64,000 bases of DNA from Rhodospirillales bacterium (GCA_028281785.1 JANQJG010000098.1:1-64000); one strand, 5' to 3'. Shown: positions 50,023 through 59,857, numbered from the stretch's first letter. Made by a program: numbers and translations. The notes: generated by a model not told the origin, from the sequence alone.

Positions 50023-51420
50023 ATGACCCAAACCGCTCCCCTTACCGCATACTTGGCTGAGTTGGCGTGCGATATCGCCGCCTCCCCGCTGCCCGAACCG
50101 GTCGAGCAAAAGGCGAAGCTCTGCCTCCTGGATTTTCTGGCCGCCTGCATGGCCGGCCTCCCCACCGAAGTCGCCCGAACGGGCCTTGCCACGCTGCCTG
50201 CCTTTGGTGACGGAGACTCCACGGTCCTCACCCATGGCGAGCGGACGAGCCTCCTCGGCGCCGCCTTCTTCCATGGCCTGATCGCGACCGTCGAGGATGT
50301 CGACGATTCCCATCGTTTCGCGTCGGGTCTGCATCTGTCCGCCCTCACCTTTCCCGTCGCGCTGGCGCTGGGCGAAGCCAAAGCGCGGTCAGGCGCGCAG
50401 GTGTTGCGCGCGGCCACCGCGGGGTATGAGGTGGCCTCGCGGCTTTGCCGGGCGGTGGATGCCGGCCTGCGAGAGCGCGGCTTCCACTCGACCGGCGCGG
50501 TCGGTCCCTTCGGCGCCTGCGCCACGGCCTGCGCTTTGCTGGGACTCGATCCCGAGCGGACGGCCCGGGCGCTCGGGATCGCCGCATCCGGCGCCGGCGG
50601 TCTGTTCGCCTTTCTGCCGGAAGGGGCGACCGTCCGCCATGCCCACGGCGCTTGGGCCGCGTCAAACGGACTGATGGCGGCGCTGCTGGCCGAGCACGGC
50701 CTGACCGGCCCCGGCCTGGCCATCGAGGGCAAGGATGGTTTCCTGCGCGCCTATGCGACCCGGTGTGACGAAGACTTCCTGCGCGCCCCGTTCCCGTCGC
50801 AAACGGGCAGCTATGAAATCGCCAACGCCTACCACAAGCTGTTCAGCTCCTGCGGACATGCCCTCCCCGCCATCACCGCCGCGCTCGAGCTGCGCGATCA
50901 GGTCGCGGCGCGCCTCGACGATATCCAGGGCATCGACATCCGCGCCTACAAGGCGTCGGCCGCGCTGACCAATCCCGACCCAGCGTCGGTCGGCGAGGCC
51001 AAGTTTTCGCTGCCCTTCATCACGGCGCTCGCCTTGCTCTATGGCGATGTGACGACGCAGGAGATGCGGATGGATGTGCTGCAGCGCCCCGAGGTCCGCC
51101 GTCTGGCCGACCTCGTGGCGGTATCGGAAGATCCCAAGATCAGCGCCGACTTTCCCCGGCTGCGGTCCGCCGAGCTTGCCGTTAACCTGACCGACGGGAC
51201 GTCGCTGCGAAAATACGTGGACGCGCCCATCGGCATGCCGGAGAACCCGGTCGGATGGGATCAGATCGCCAAGAAGTTCCGCCTCGCCGCCGACGGAATT
51301 CTCTCCGCCTCCACACAGGACGCCGTCCTGTCCGAGGTCGAGGGGCTTGAACGGGCCTCATCCTTGAACAGCCTCATGCGTCTGGTCGGTACTGCGCCGT
51401 CCACTTTGCCACCACGATGA
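50023..51420 (+). CDS. MmgE/PrpD-family protein
   Basis: The 465-residue product has the MmgE/PrpD fold: LLDFLAACMAGLPTEVARTG, ATVEDVDDSHRFASGLHLSA, ATAGYEVASRLCRAVDAGL, and FKLFSSCGHALP-like YHKLFSSCGHALPAITAALE. The family covers 2-methylcitrate dehydratase, cis-aconitate decarboxylase and epimerases, so the reaction here (dehydration, decarboxylation or epimerisation of a branched acid) is not fixed. It is divergent from the SDR/2-hydroxyacid dehydrogenase operon with an inverted repeat between. No propionate (methylcitrate) genes neighbour it. Confidence 0.88.
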   Translation: MTQTAPLTAYLAELACDIAASPLPEPVEQKAKLCLLDFLAACMAGLPTEVARTGLATLPAFGDGDSTVLTHGERTSLLGAAFFHGLIATVEDVDDSHRFASGLHLSALTFPVALALGEAKARSGAQVLRAATAGYEVASRLCRAVDAGLRERGFHSTGAVGPFGACATACALLGLDPERTARALGIAASGAGGLFAFLPEGATVRHAHGAWAASNGLMAALLAEHGLTGPGLAIEGKDGFLRAYATRCDEDFLRAPFPSQTGSYEIANAYHKLFSSCGHALPAITAALELRDQVAARLDDIQGIDIRAYKASAALTNPDPASVGEAKFSLPFITALALLYGDVTTQEMRMDVLQRPEVRRLADLVAVSEDPKISADFPRLRSAELAVNLTDGTSLRKYVDAPIGMPENPVGWDQIAKKFRLAADGILSASTQDAVLSEVEGLERASSLNSLMRLVGTAPSTLPPR

Positions 51421-51933
51421 GGCACGGGCCGCCGGCCCTGACGGCATCCGAGGATCGGTGCCCCATACATGCCGGATGAACATCCTTCATCTAGTCAACT
51501 CCTGCATCATTCTGATGTGGCGGTCGCAATGCACCTCGCCTTGGGAGCAATTGGCTTGGTTTATTTGAAATAATCGGAGCGATTCTTGGCTGCCTCAATG
51601 CGTTCCGAAGCAGGCGGGAATAGCCGCCAAGAAAGCCAAGTGAATCCAGTTCATGTCTGACTGAAGAATTGTCGTTTGCCAGAGCCGCTTCAGGCGTGAA
51701 ACTCTCAAGCATCGCACCATCACGGGCAGCTGTTTTCCGGGAGTTGGGACCAACAGCTCATCGGTCCGCTTGAGGTCGGCCGATGCCCGCGGCCGTTTGG
51801 CTCTGGCCGACCGGAAAGGATGGAAGATGAAGGGGCATCACGATCGGATCGCGTGGATCGATCTTTCGCGATGCTCGATGAGGTACCAGGGGGCGGATGG
51901 AGCAATTGGGGACGATTTATCGGCGGGTCGCCC
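51421..51933. other. 513-bp region without a recognised gene
   Basis: Several frames of 70 codons cross this region, but none has a start signal or family match. It contains GGGCAGCTGTTTTCCGGGAG at about 51725 and a GC-poor part near 51530-51600. It looks like decayed sequence between the MmgE/PrpD gene and the convergent LysR gene. Confidence 0.35.
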
Positions 51934-52824
51934 TCATGCGTTTTCGATCTCCGGAAGCAGCCATTCCTGGAACTTCCGAACCTTGGCCAACCGTCCATGG
52001 GAATGTGGAAAAACCATGAAATGGGCGCGCACCTTGAGGCTTTTTGTGCAGCCGTCGAAGAGCTTCACGAGCTTGCCCGCCGCCAGCTGGCTCGCCGCCA
52101 TGGTTTCGCTGTCAAGAGCGACGCCCAGCCCTTCAACCGCTGCTTGGATCGTCATTTGAGTGCGATCGAACCAGAGACCGCGATCGGTGTCGATCCCGCT
52201 GAGATTGTTCTCGGCAACCCAATCTCGCCACTGCACCAGTGCGACCTCGGAATGGATCAATGTTACCCGGCTTAGATCTTCGGGATCGCGGAGAGGATTG
52301 TCTCGCTCCAGGAACCGCGGGCTGCACAGCGGCGATATGGTTTCTTCGATCAGCGGATGGGTCTCCACTCCTTTCCAGTTCGGAACCCCGTAGCGGATAT
52401 CGACGTCGATGTCGTCTCCCATGAAATTCGCCGGAGTCGGCGATGCGCTGACCCGAACGTTCAAACCGGGGTTCTGCTGGATAAAGGACGCCAAGCGGGG
52501 CATCAGCCAAAGACTGGCGAAGGTCGGCACCGAATGCACGGTAAGGACGTCGGCGGTGCCACGAGTGGCCACGAAGCGTGTCGCCTTTTCCAGTTTCGCA
52601 AAGGCGTCTTGGAGAAGGGCAAGGTACTCCTCTCCCAGCGGCGTAAGGAGAAGGCCTCGACTCGTTCGATGAAACAGATTCACGCCGAGAAGCGATTCGA
52701 GGTTCTTGATCCGATGGCTGATGGCGGAGGGGGTAATGTGTAGTTCAGCGGCCGCATCCTTGAAACTCCGATGCCGAGCGGCGGCCTCAAACGCGCGCAG
52801 TGTCCGAAAGGGTGGAGTCCGCAT
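51934..52824 (-). CDS. LysR-family regulator, GcvA-like
   Basis: A 296-residue product whose start (PFRTLRAFEAAARHRSFKDA, then ITPSAISHRIKNLESLLGVN) is typical of the GcvA subgroup, with the effector-binding domain after residue 90 (PTFASLWLMPRLASFIQQNP, DDIDVDIRYGVPNW). I use the ATG at 52822-52824; a TTG nine codons further out is also open. It is divergent from the aldehyde dehydrogenase gene (about 200 bp between the starts) and probably activates it or the following TRAP genes. The ligand is unknown. Confidence 0.9.
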   Translation of the reverse strand: MRTPPFRTLRAFEAAARHRSFKDAAAELHITPSAISHRIKNLESLLGVNLFHRTSRGLLLTPLGEEYLALLQDAFAKLEKATRFVATRGTADVLTVHSVPTFASLWLMPRLASFIQQNPGLNVRVSASPTPANFMGDDIDVDIRYGVPNWKGVETHPLIEETISPLCSPRFLERDNPLRDPEDLSRVTLIHSEVALVQWRDWVAENNLSGIDTDRGLWFDRTQMTIQAAVEGLGVALDSETMAASQLAAGKLVKLFDGCTKSLKVRAHFMVFPHSHGRLAKVRKFQEWLLPEIENA

Positions 52825-53029
52825 GGGATGATTCGCATGAATACCGTTCAAACCGGATCAAATCCTGATCGACATGCGCTCTCCCGTCAATGCCGGTTTC
52901 TTTCGGCACAGATTGCGCCCGAGGGGACAGAAGGGCGCGTGGTCGCAAGCTCGGTGATGCCCGACCTTTGACGCCACACCATCCGCGTTTCCAGCCTTCC
53001 GACGTTTGTTTAGAGAGGAGAACCGAACC

Positions 53030-54466
53030 ATGGATGTGTTTCCCAACTACATTGCCGGCGAATGGAGCCAGGGCGAGGCCGTTCGCGAAAGCATGAATCC
53101 GTCCGACCTCGGCGACATGGTTGGCTGCTGCGCTTACGCCGATGCGTCTCAATGCGAAACCGCCATTATGGCGGCGAGGACTGCGTTTCCCGAGTGGTCG
53201 AGAAGCCCTCTGCAGAGTCGGGTTGATGCGCTCGACGGCATCGGCGTTGAAATCCTGGCGCGCAAGGAGGAACTCGGGCGGCTGCTTGCCCGCGAAGAGG
53301 GGAAAACGCTGGCCGAGGCCATCGGTGAAGTCACCCGGGCCGGGCAAATATTCCGGTTTTTCGCGGGCGAGGCGGTCAGAATACCGGGCGAGCGCCTGGC
53401 GTCGCTTCGTCCCGGCATCGAGTTGGAAGTGACGCGTGAACCGATAGGGGTGGTGGGCATCATTGCGCCTTGGAACTTCCCGATCGCAATCCCGGCATGG
53501 AAGATTGCCCCGGCGATCGCCTTCGGAAATTGCGTGGTGTTCAAGCCAGCCGACAACACACCGGCCACCGCCTGGGCCTTGGCCGAGATCATTTCGCGGG
53601 CGGGCCTTCCCGAGGGCGTGTTCAATCTCGTTATGGGACGGGGGTCCGTCGTCGGGGACGTGCTGATCCATCATCCGGAGGTCGACGGCATCACGTTTAC
53701 GGGTTCCTCGGAAACCGGAATGAGGGTCGCCCAAGCCTGCGTCGAGCGGCGTGCCAAGGTGCAACTCGAGATGGGAGGAAAGAACCCGCTTGTCGTCCTG
53801 GATGACGCCGATCTGGACAATGCCGTGCGATGTGCCCTGGACGGAGCGTTCTTCTGCACGGGGCAGCGGTGTACGGCATCGAGTCGTCTGGTGGTGACAG
53901 AGGCCATCCACGATCGATTTGTCTCAGCGCTTGTCGAGAGCATGAAGCGGCTAAGTGTCGGCCATGCCCTAGCCGAGGGCACGGATATCGGTCCGGTGGT
54001 TGATGAAGCTCAGTTATCCCAAGACTTGGCCTATCTTGAGATCGGCGAAAAAGAGGGCGCGCGGTTGGCATATGGCGGCGAACGCCTCGATTGCGGGAAG
54101 GACGGGTACTACCTCCAGCCCGCGCTGTTCGTGGATACCGACAACGGGATGCGGATCAACCGAGAAGAGATATTCGGACCCATCGCCAGTGTGATCCGCG
54201 TTCGCGACTATGACGAAGCCCTGTCGGTGGCAAACGATACCGACTTCGGTCTGGTGGCTGGGATTTGCACCGGCTCTCTGAAACATGCGAGCCACTTCAA
54301 GCGGAATGTGGAATCCGGCACGGTTGTTGTCAATCTGCCGACCGCCGGGGGCGACTATCACGTTCCCTTTGGCGGCAGGAAGGCGTCCAACTACGGAAGC
54401 CGCGAACAAGGCCGGTATGCGGTTGAGTTCTACACCGTGGTCAAGACGGCATACTCCAAGCCGTGA
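53030..54466 (+). CDS. NAD(P)-dependent aldehyde dehydrogenase (semialdehyde type)
   Basis: A 478-residue ALDH with the catalytic Cys in FFCTGQRCTASSR, the general base Glu in VQLEMGGKNPLVV, the NAD site APWNFPIAIPAWKIAPAI and FTGSSETG. The subgroup resembles alpha-ketoglutarate semialdehyde and succinate semialdehyde dehydrogenases rather than methylmalonate-semialdehyde (IolA). The start follows AGAGAGGAG at 53030. It may finish the oxidation of an aldehyde made by the downstream iron alcohol dehydrogenase. About 490 bp separate it from that gene. Confidence 0.9.
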   Translation: MDVFPNYIAGEWSQGEAVRESMNPSDLGDMVGCCAYADASQCETAIMAARTAFPEWSRSPLQSRVDALDGIGVEILARKEELGRLLAREEGKTLAEAIGEVTRAGQIFRFFAGEAVRIPGERLASLRPGIELEVTREPIGVVGIIAPWNFPIAIPAWKIAPAIAFGNCVVFKPADNTPATAWALAEIISRAGLPEGVFNLVMGRGSVVGDVLIHHPEVDGITFTGSSETGMRVAQACVERRAKVQLEMGGKNPLVVLDDADLDNAVRCALDGAFFCTGQRCTASSRLVVTEAIHDRFVSALVESMKRLSVGHALAEGTDIGPVVDEAQLSQDLAYLEIGEKEGARLAYGGERLDCGKDGYYLQPALFVDTDNGMRINREEIFGPIASVIRVRDYDEALSVANDTDFGLVAGICTGSLKHASHFKRNVESGTVVVNLPTAGGDYHVPFGGRKASNYGSREQGRYAVEFYTVVKTAYSKP

Positions 54467-54959
54467 CTCGATAGAGGCCGTCGGTCGCGGGCGGCCTCAT
54501 CCCCTGCCATTGAGTATTGCACGCGGCAGCCACCGGCCTGTTTGGCAGCAAAGGCCGTTGGCGCCGTTTGTATCTTGCGCATGGCGGGCGAGGGAGCAGA
54601 CTGCCTCGATAGCCATTACCCGGCAAACCCACGTACGATGAACAAGGTTCAACTGAACCTTTGGTTCTGCGTATCTGAATACAGGCTTAGACAGGCCAAC
54701 AGCCCACTGAATAATTTGATGTAATCCTAAACCCACTTGTCGAAACGAGAGTGGGCTTGGGATGTTACATGGAGGCAGATTACACAGCTGCATGAATAGC
54801 ATTCACTTAGAGTTGAATATTTGGAGTTTGCTAGCTGGTTATCGACATGAAAGTCTTTCATCTGTGGGTGTTATGCCCGCTGGCAGCACCGGGCCAGAGG
54901 TTTCCAACGCGATCGGATGGCAAGCATTGGTCGTCCGTCCATAAGCGGCCCGAAGACGA
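54467..54959. other. 493-bp region with two hairpins and no gene
   Basis: The region is lower in GC than its surroundings and has no convincing gene. GGTTCAACTGAACC (about 54646-54659) is a perfect short dyad. CCCACT (54732-54737) and AGTGGG (54750-54755) form a hairpin in which TTGTCG and CGAGA extend the stem, a possible terminator of the aldehyde dehydrogenase message. The promoter of the following dehydrogenase may lie between 54850 and 54950. Confidence 0.45.
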
Positions 54960-56204
54960 ATGAAAGTGGCGGGAAAGGTCATACGGAGCGAACCGAGGAT
55001 GCCGTCAAGTACTGCAGATAAGATTTCAGCTTGTTTGGCCACGGAGGGTCAGCAATTCAATTTCCCGCCGCTTCCGGTGGACATTCACTTCGGATACGGG
55101 GCGTTCGCAGATCTTGCCCGCCACGTGCGTCGTTGCGGGGGTAAGAAGGCGATCATCATCACCGACCGGGGACTGCGCCGGACGGGATGGATCGATTACG
55201 GGGAGGAACTGCTGCGTGCCGAGGGAATCCCGTACGCGGTGTATGACGATGTTCCCGAGAATTCCAGCACCTCTGCCGTCGCGGCGGCCGTTGCGCGCCT
55301 ACGGGACTTCAAGGCGGAGGTCATTGTCGGAATCGGGGGCGGGAGCGCCCTTGACACGGCGAAGGCTGTTGCCGCGATGGCCACCAATCCCGGCAGCGTC
55401 GCGGACTACAAGGGGCTCAACAATATCGATTGCGACCCCTTGCCATGCGTTTGCGTTCCCACGGCGGCCGGAACGGGCAGTGAAGTAAGTATCTGGTCCG
55501 TGATCACCGATGATCAGACCAACGCGAAATTCGGCGTGGGAAGTCAAAAGCTGCTTCCCCGGATCGCGCTTTGCGATCCCGAGCTCACCTTTGGACTGCC
55601 CCCCGCGCTCACCGCGGCGACGGGAATGGACGCCCTCTCGCATGCCGTAGAGAGCTATACGAGCAAAGAAAGTCAGCCGATATCCGCATCGCTGGCCATT
55701 GGTGCTATCGAGCTCATCGGACGCCATTTGCGGACGGCCGTCATCGATGGCACCAACCGCGCGGCACGTTACGGCATGCTCCTCGGAAGCATGATGGCCT
55801 TGATGGCCATGAACTCGACCCGCTGTGGCATTGCCCATGCCCTGGCGATGCCGATGGGAAGCGGAGATCTGCGCATACACCACGGAACCATCGTCGGCAT
55901 GCTGTTGCCGGAGGTAACACGCTTCAACCACATGGCGGCTCCGGAGCGATATGCGGCGATCGCGCGCGCCATGGGGGCGCCGGTGGCTGGGCTCACGGTC
56001 GAGGAAGCCGCGCCGCATGCGGTTGGCGCGATTCAGGATTTGGGCGCGGACGTTGGGATGCCCAGCCGGTTTTCCCAGTTCGGGATGCGGGAAGCCCATA
56101 TCGGCCCGGTTGTCCAGGCTGCCATGCAGAGCGACAACATCCGGGTAAACCCGCGCACCCCCGAGCCCACTGACCTCGAAGGGATCCTGCGGAGACTCAT
56201 GTAA
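54960..56204 (+). CDS. Iron-containing alcohol dehydrogenase
   Basis: The 414-residue product has the group III alcohol dehydrogenase fold: GIGGGSALDTAKAVAAMATN as NAD site, CVPTAAGTGSEVS, and iron ligands in GMDALSHAVESY (Asp, His), GIAHALAMPMGS (His) and IHHGTIVGMLLPEVTRFN (His). It oxidises or reduces short alcohols or lactaldehyde-like compounds. The N-terminus is uncertain: an ATG at 54999 preceded by GAGG is an alternative, since the first 13 residues look basic and unconserved. It precedes a TRAP system by 105 bp, so the transported compound may be its substrate. Confidence 0.88.
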   Translation: MKVAGKVIRSEPRMPSSTADKISACLATEGQQFNFPPLPVDIHFGYGAFADLARHVRRCGGKKAIIITDRGLRRTGWIDYGEELLRAEGIPYAVYDDVPENSSTSAVAAAVARLRDFKAEVIVGIGGGSALDTAKAVAAMATNPGSVADYKGLNNIDCDPLPCVCVPTAAGTGSEVSIWSVITDDQTNAKFGVGSQKLLPRIALCDPELTFGLPPALTAATGMDALSHAVESYTSKESQPISASLAIGAIELIGRHLRTAVIDGTNRAARYGMLLGSMMALMAMNSTRCGIAHALAMPMGSGDLRIHHGTIVGMLLPEVTRFNHMAAPERYAAIARAMGAPVAGLTVEEAAPHAVGAIQDLGADVGMPSRFSQFGMREAHIGPVVQAAMQSDNIRVNPRTPEPTDLEGILRRLM

Positions 56205-56309
56205 CAGGTATTTTTTCCTGAATCCCTTGTGCCGTAGATGAAGGCTCGACCACAAAAACGTCTTCGGATTCTCAAACATCGTCCAGCGATAAATGGAAAG
56301 GAGGCTGAA

Positions 56310-57335
56310 ATGAATTATCTGGGACACAGAAGCGTGAAACATCCCACCCTGTGCTTGAAGACGCTTCGCCTGCCCATAGCAGTTCTCGCCGCAGCGGCAA
56401 CACTAACTCTCACGGGTGCGCCGCGCATGGCGGATGCACAGGATTACAAATGGGTAGCCGCGAGCGGCGCGCCCGAGACCGACTTTATCGGACGCCAACT
56501 CAACTTCTTTGTCGAGCGGGTCAAAGAGCTGTCAGGCGGCCGGATCGTCATTACGGCACATCACGGCGGGTCGTTGGGTGCCGACCGAGATATCCTGGAA
56601 AGTATCCTGCAAGGGTCGATGCAGTTGGCGGCTCCCGGACAGGCCCTCATGGCGGGCTGGTACAAGCCGGCCGAGATATGGACTTTTCCGTATCTTTTCA
56701 AGGACGTCGAGCACAAGGACCGGATTTGGGACACGGTCAAGCAGGAATATGCCGAAGACATGGCCAAACAAGCGGGGTTCCGGCCTCTGGCCAGCATTCC
56801 GCGGGCACCCCGTCAGCTCAGCGCCAATAAGGTCGTAAAGACCCCTGAAGACATGAAGGGTCTGAAGATTCGTGTGCCTGAAACGCCCATGTGGCGTGAG
56901 ACATTCAAGCGGTTTGGCGCGTCTCCCACGCCGTTGCCATTCCCCGAGGTTTACCAGTCGTTGAAGTCCGGTGTTATCGACGGCCAGGACAACCCGGCAC
57001 CATTGACTTGGAACGCGGGATTCTTCGAGGTCAACTCGCATCTCAATCTGACCGAACACATGATGCAGGACAGCGTGATCGTGATCGGCGAGCAGTTTTA
57101 TCAACAGCTTCCGCAGGACCTCAAAGACGTTCTGCATCAGGCCGCGGCCGATGCAGAAAAGACGTTCCGCGAGCGCCTCACCGAGGAGCATGAGGCGATC
57201 ATGCAGAAGATCAAGGAAAAGGGTGTGGTGGTTACGGCGGTCGACAAGGAGGCATTCAGGGCCCGGGTGGCCGGAATGGAGAGCGACTTTCCGCATGTGA
57301 AGAAGTGGGTCGAACGGTTCAGCCAGATCGACTGA
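56310..57335 (+). CDS. dctP: TRAP transporter periplasmic binding protein, second system
   Basis: A 341-residue periplasmic protein with a signal peptide (AVLAAAATLTLTGAPRMADA) and DctP motifs: GGSLGADRDILESILQGSMQ, EDMKGLKIRVPETPMWRETF and the family's FPEVYQSLKSGVIDGQDNP. The start is AAAGGAGG-backed at 56310. It is followed by a terminator-like hairpin, then DctQ and DctM genes. Substrate unknown, perhaps a hydroxy or keto acid handled by the alcohol and aldehyde dehydrogenases upstream. Confidence 0.9.
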   Translation: MNYLGHRSVKHPTLCLKTLRLPIAVLAAAATLTLTGAPRMADAQDYKWVAASGAPETDFIGRQLNFFVERVKELSGGRIVITAHHGGSLGADRDILESILQGSMQLAAPGQALMAGWYKPAEIWTFPYLFKDVEHKDRIWDTVKQEYAEDMAKQAGFRPLASIPRAPRQLSANKVVKTPEDMKGLKIRVPETPMWRETFKRFGASPTPLPFPEVYQSLKSGVIDGQDNPAPLTWNAGFFEVNSHLNLTEHMMQDSVIVIGEQFYQQLPQDLKDVLHQAAADAEKTFRERLTEEHEAIMQKIKEKGVVVTAVDKEAFRARVAGMESDFPHVKKWVERFSQID

Positions 57336-57351
57336 CGAGAAGTGTGTTGCC

Positions 57352-57413
57352 CGGGGCTGATCGGTGCGGTTCGGAACAAACAGCGATGCCCGCCGATCGC
57401 CCCGGCCTTTTTG
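57352..57413 (+). terminator. Terminator-like hairpin between dctP and dctQ, second TRAP system
   Basis: CCGGGGCTGATCGGTGCGG and CCCGCCGATCGCCCCGG form an imperfect stem of about 15 bp with a long loop, followed by CTTTTTG. It lies after the dctP stop and before a further 220 bp of untranslated sequence. Partial termination would favour binding protein over permease. Confidence 0.6.
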
Positions 57414-57634
57414 CCAACCCAGCTCAAATTTGGATTTCGTTGCCGGTCCCTGTCTTCATATCCTCGTGTCGGCGGGCCGAGACCTCCGGGCAGGAGGTCT
57501 TTTTCGTCCAAGTTGCGACGCCATGAGCAAGATCCGAAAGCGGCCATGGTGACCAACGCGCTAAAATAACGGGCGACGAATTGTCGCGGAAAACGAGACA
57601 GGGAAAAGCGGCTCGGCCCCATGGGAGTGGATTG

Positions 57635-58153
57635 ATGCTCAGCGCTCTTTGCGATGTCACGGAAAGGGCTTGCCGCCGGCTGATCGGCACTCTGATTGCT
57701 CTTGTCGTCGCGATCATGGTGACAGCGGTGTGCTTCCGGTATGGGCTCAACAGCCCGCTCTACTGGACCGAGCAGATCTCCCGAATGATGTTTGTATGGA
57801 TGACCTTCCTCGGCGCAGCCGTGCTCTATCGAAACAACGCGCACATCGCCGTACGGTTCCTCGTAGAGCTGCTTCCGCCCGCGCCGCGCCGCGCCTGTGG
57901 ATTGATCGGCGAGGGGCTATGCCTTCTCCTGTTCCTCGTCATCGTCATTTTCGGCACCAAGCTCACCTTGGACACCACGAAGCAAACCTTCGGTGCCCTG
58001 GACCTTTCGCCGAGCCTCTACTATGTCTCGGCCCCGATTTCCGCGCTGCTGATGACTCTGTACTGGATCGAGCGGGTCGTATTCGGGCGGCGACCGGACG
58101 GGGATGCCGAGATCCCGTCCGGCGGACGGGAACAGGGGGCGGACCGGCAATGA
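57635..58153 (+). CDS. dctQ: TRAP transporter small permease, second system
   Basis: The 172-residue product has four hydrophobic segments and the DctQ stretch NSPLYWTEQISRMMFVWMTF (Trp-Thr-Glu in the second helix region). The start at 57635 follows GGGAGTGG; the frame opens 18 codons earlier. It overlaps the large permease start (ATGA). The C-terminal tail is hydrophilic. Confidence 0.9.
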   Translation: MLSALCDVTERACRRLIGTLIALVVAIMVTAVCFRYGLNSPLYWTEQISRMMFVWMTFLGAAVLYRNNAHIAVRFLVELLPPAPRRACGLIGEGLCLLLFLVIVIFGTKLTLDTTKQTFGALDLSPSLYYVSAPISALLMTLYWIERVVFGRRPDGDAEIPSGGREQGADRQ

Positions 58154-59430
58154 GCATCCTCCTCTTGGTCGTATTCTTCGCGGTGTTGTGTCTCGGCGTT
58201 CCGCTCGCCTTCACCATGGGAATCGCCGCACTCGCGGTCGTTTCCACTCAAGACATGTTGCCCTTGTCCCTGGTTCCACAGCGCGCGCTCATCGGCGCGG
58301 ACTCGTTCTCGCTCCTCGCTATTCCGTTCTTCATCCTGGCCGGCAATCTCATGAACCATGGTGGCATCACCACCCGTATCATTGCGTTCGCCAACGCCAT
58401 CGTCGGTCGATTTACCGGTGGGCTCGGGCTCGGGAACATCGTCGCGAGCATGTTGTTCGCAGGCGTATCGGGGTCTGCGGTCGCGGATACGACGGCCTTG
58501 GGGAGCACCCTCATACCGGCCATGAAAAAGGAGGGTTACGATGGCGGATTCAGTGCCGCGGTTACCGCCGCTTCCTCGATCTGCGGGCCGATCATCCCGC
58601 CCAGCATCCCTCTTGTCATCTACGGGCTGACCGCGGGGACGGGGGTGTCCATTGGCGCGCTCTTTCTCGGAGGGGCCATCCCCGGCCTCATTCTCGGTCT
58701 CTCCCTTTTGACTCTGTGTTGGCTGATTTCCAAGCGGCGTTCCTATCCGATCTACAAGGCTGTCCCATTCCGGGTCATCTTGCAGACCGGCCTTCGCGCG
58801 ATCTGGGCCATTTTCATGCCGCTGATCATTCTGGTTGGCGTTGTTTCCGGGATCTTTACCGTGACAGAAAGCGCGGCGGTGGCGGTCGTCTACGCTCTGA
58901 TCGTCGGCATGTTCATCTATCGGGAGCTAAGGATATCCGATCTGTTTTCAGTTTTAGTTGCGACGGCCCTCGACTCGGCGAAGGTCATGATCATCGTGGC
59001 AATGGCCAGCACCTTTGGCTGGATTATGGCCTTCAGCGGACTGCCTAAGGCGATCGCCGATCTCCTTCTCACGATCTCGGAAAATCCCACCGTCATCCTA
59101 CTGATCATGAACGTCCTTCTCCTTGTCGTCGGTACGTTCATGGAGGCGATTGCGGCCATGATCATACTTATTCCGGTGCTGGTCCCGGTCGCCGTCCAGG
59201 TGGGGATCGACCTTCACCACCTGGGCGTGATTCTCGTGTTCAACCTGATGCTGGGGCTTTTGACGCCACCGGTCGGAATCTGCCTCTACATCGCCGCGCA
59301 GTTCGCAAGGACCCGGATCGAGATCATCATCAAGGAGGTGATGCCGTTCTTCACGATCGGCCTGCTTGTCCTTCTGCTGATCACCTTGATTCCGGATCTT
59401 GTTCTCCTCCTTCCGCGCACTTTCATGTGA
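58150..59430 (+). CDS. dctM: TRAP transporter large permease, second system
   Basis: A 426-residue DctM: about 12 helices, AGVSGSAVADTTALGSTLIP, ICGPIIPPSIPLVIYGLTAG, ESAAVAVVYALIVG and NLMLGLLTPPVGICLYIAAQ. The ATGA overlap with dctQ couples translation. It is followed by an IS630 remnant after 75 bp, which may have ended an older, longer operon. Confidence 0.93.
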   Translation: MSILLLVVFFAVLCLGVPLAFTMGIAALAVVSTQDMLPLSLVPQRALIGADSFSLLAIPFFILAGNLMNHGGITTRIIAFANAIVGRFTGGLGLGNIVASMLFAGVSGSAVADTTALGSTLIPAMKKEGYDGGFSAAVTAASSICGPIIPPSIPLVIYGLTAGTGVSIGALFLGGAIPGLILGLSLLTLCWLISKRRSYPIYKAVPFRVILQTGLRAIWAIFMPLIILVGVVSGIFTVTESAAVAVVYALIVGMFIYRELRISDLFSVLVATALDSAKVMIIVAMASTFGWIMAFSGLPKAIADLLLTISENPTVILLIMNVLLLVVGTFMEAIAAMIILIPVLVPVAVQVGIDLHHLGVILVFNLMLGLLTPPVGICLYIAAQFARTRIEIIIKEVMPFFTIGLLVLLLITLIPDLVLLLPRTFM

Positions 59431-59504
59431 CCGGGCTTGGTCGCGCCTTCGCTACTGAATGAATTCGTGCGGGCCAAAGTAACAGATAGGAGGGGATTTT
59501 TTAC

Positions 59505-59834
59505 CCTATGGCAGCAACTTCCAGGCCTATGTCGAGCAGACCCTCGTCCCCGAACTGTTGCCGGGCGATATCGTCGTCACGGACAATCCCGGTAGCCAAG
59601 GAAAGGCGATCCGCAAGGCTATTACACAGCCGGAACGTGCCTCCCCTTCCCGCCGCCATACAGCCCCGACATCAATCCCATCGGACAACTGCTCTCGAAA
59701 CTCAAACACCTGACCAGAATGGCGGCGCCTCGAACCCTCGAAACCACCGGCAACGCATCGGGCAGTTGATCGGAGTGATTCATCAAGCCGAATGCGAAAA
59801 CTATTTCCGAAACTCCAGGCATGTTTCCAAATAA
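59505..59834 (+). mobile_element. Remnant of an IS630-family transposase (C-terminal part)
   Basis: In one plus-strand frame the translation reads FQAYVEQTLVPELLPGDIVV, TDNPGSQGKAIRKAI and, after a shift, FPPPYSPDINPIGQLLSKLKHL, the second half of an IS630 DDE transposase (Asp in VVTDN; the last acidic residue would be Glu in NPIEQ but is Gly here). A further shift leads to RIGQLIGVIHQAECENYF before a TAA. At least two frameshifts and the lost Glu make it inactive. The N-terminal half is missing. It lies between the TRAP system and the LacI gene. Confidence 0.8.
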
Positions 59835-59857
59835 ACCTGAAAGGATCTAGACTTTCT

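Noticed and set aside
51491-51712. 73-codon minus-strand frame in the gap before the LysR gene
   Set aside because: No ribosome site and no recognised family; codon use unlike neighbours.
54762-54944. 60-codon frame upstream of the iron alcohol dehydrogenase
   Set aside because: No motif and no ribosome site; lies in a low-GC intergenic stretch.
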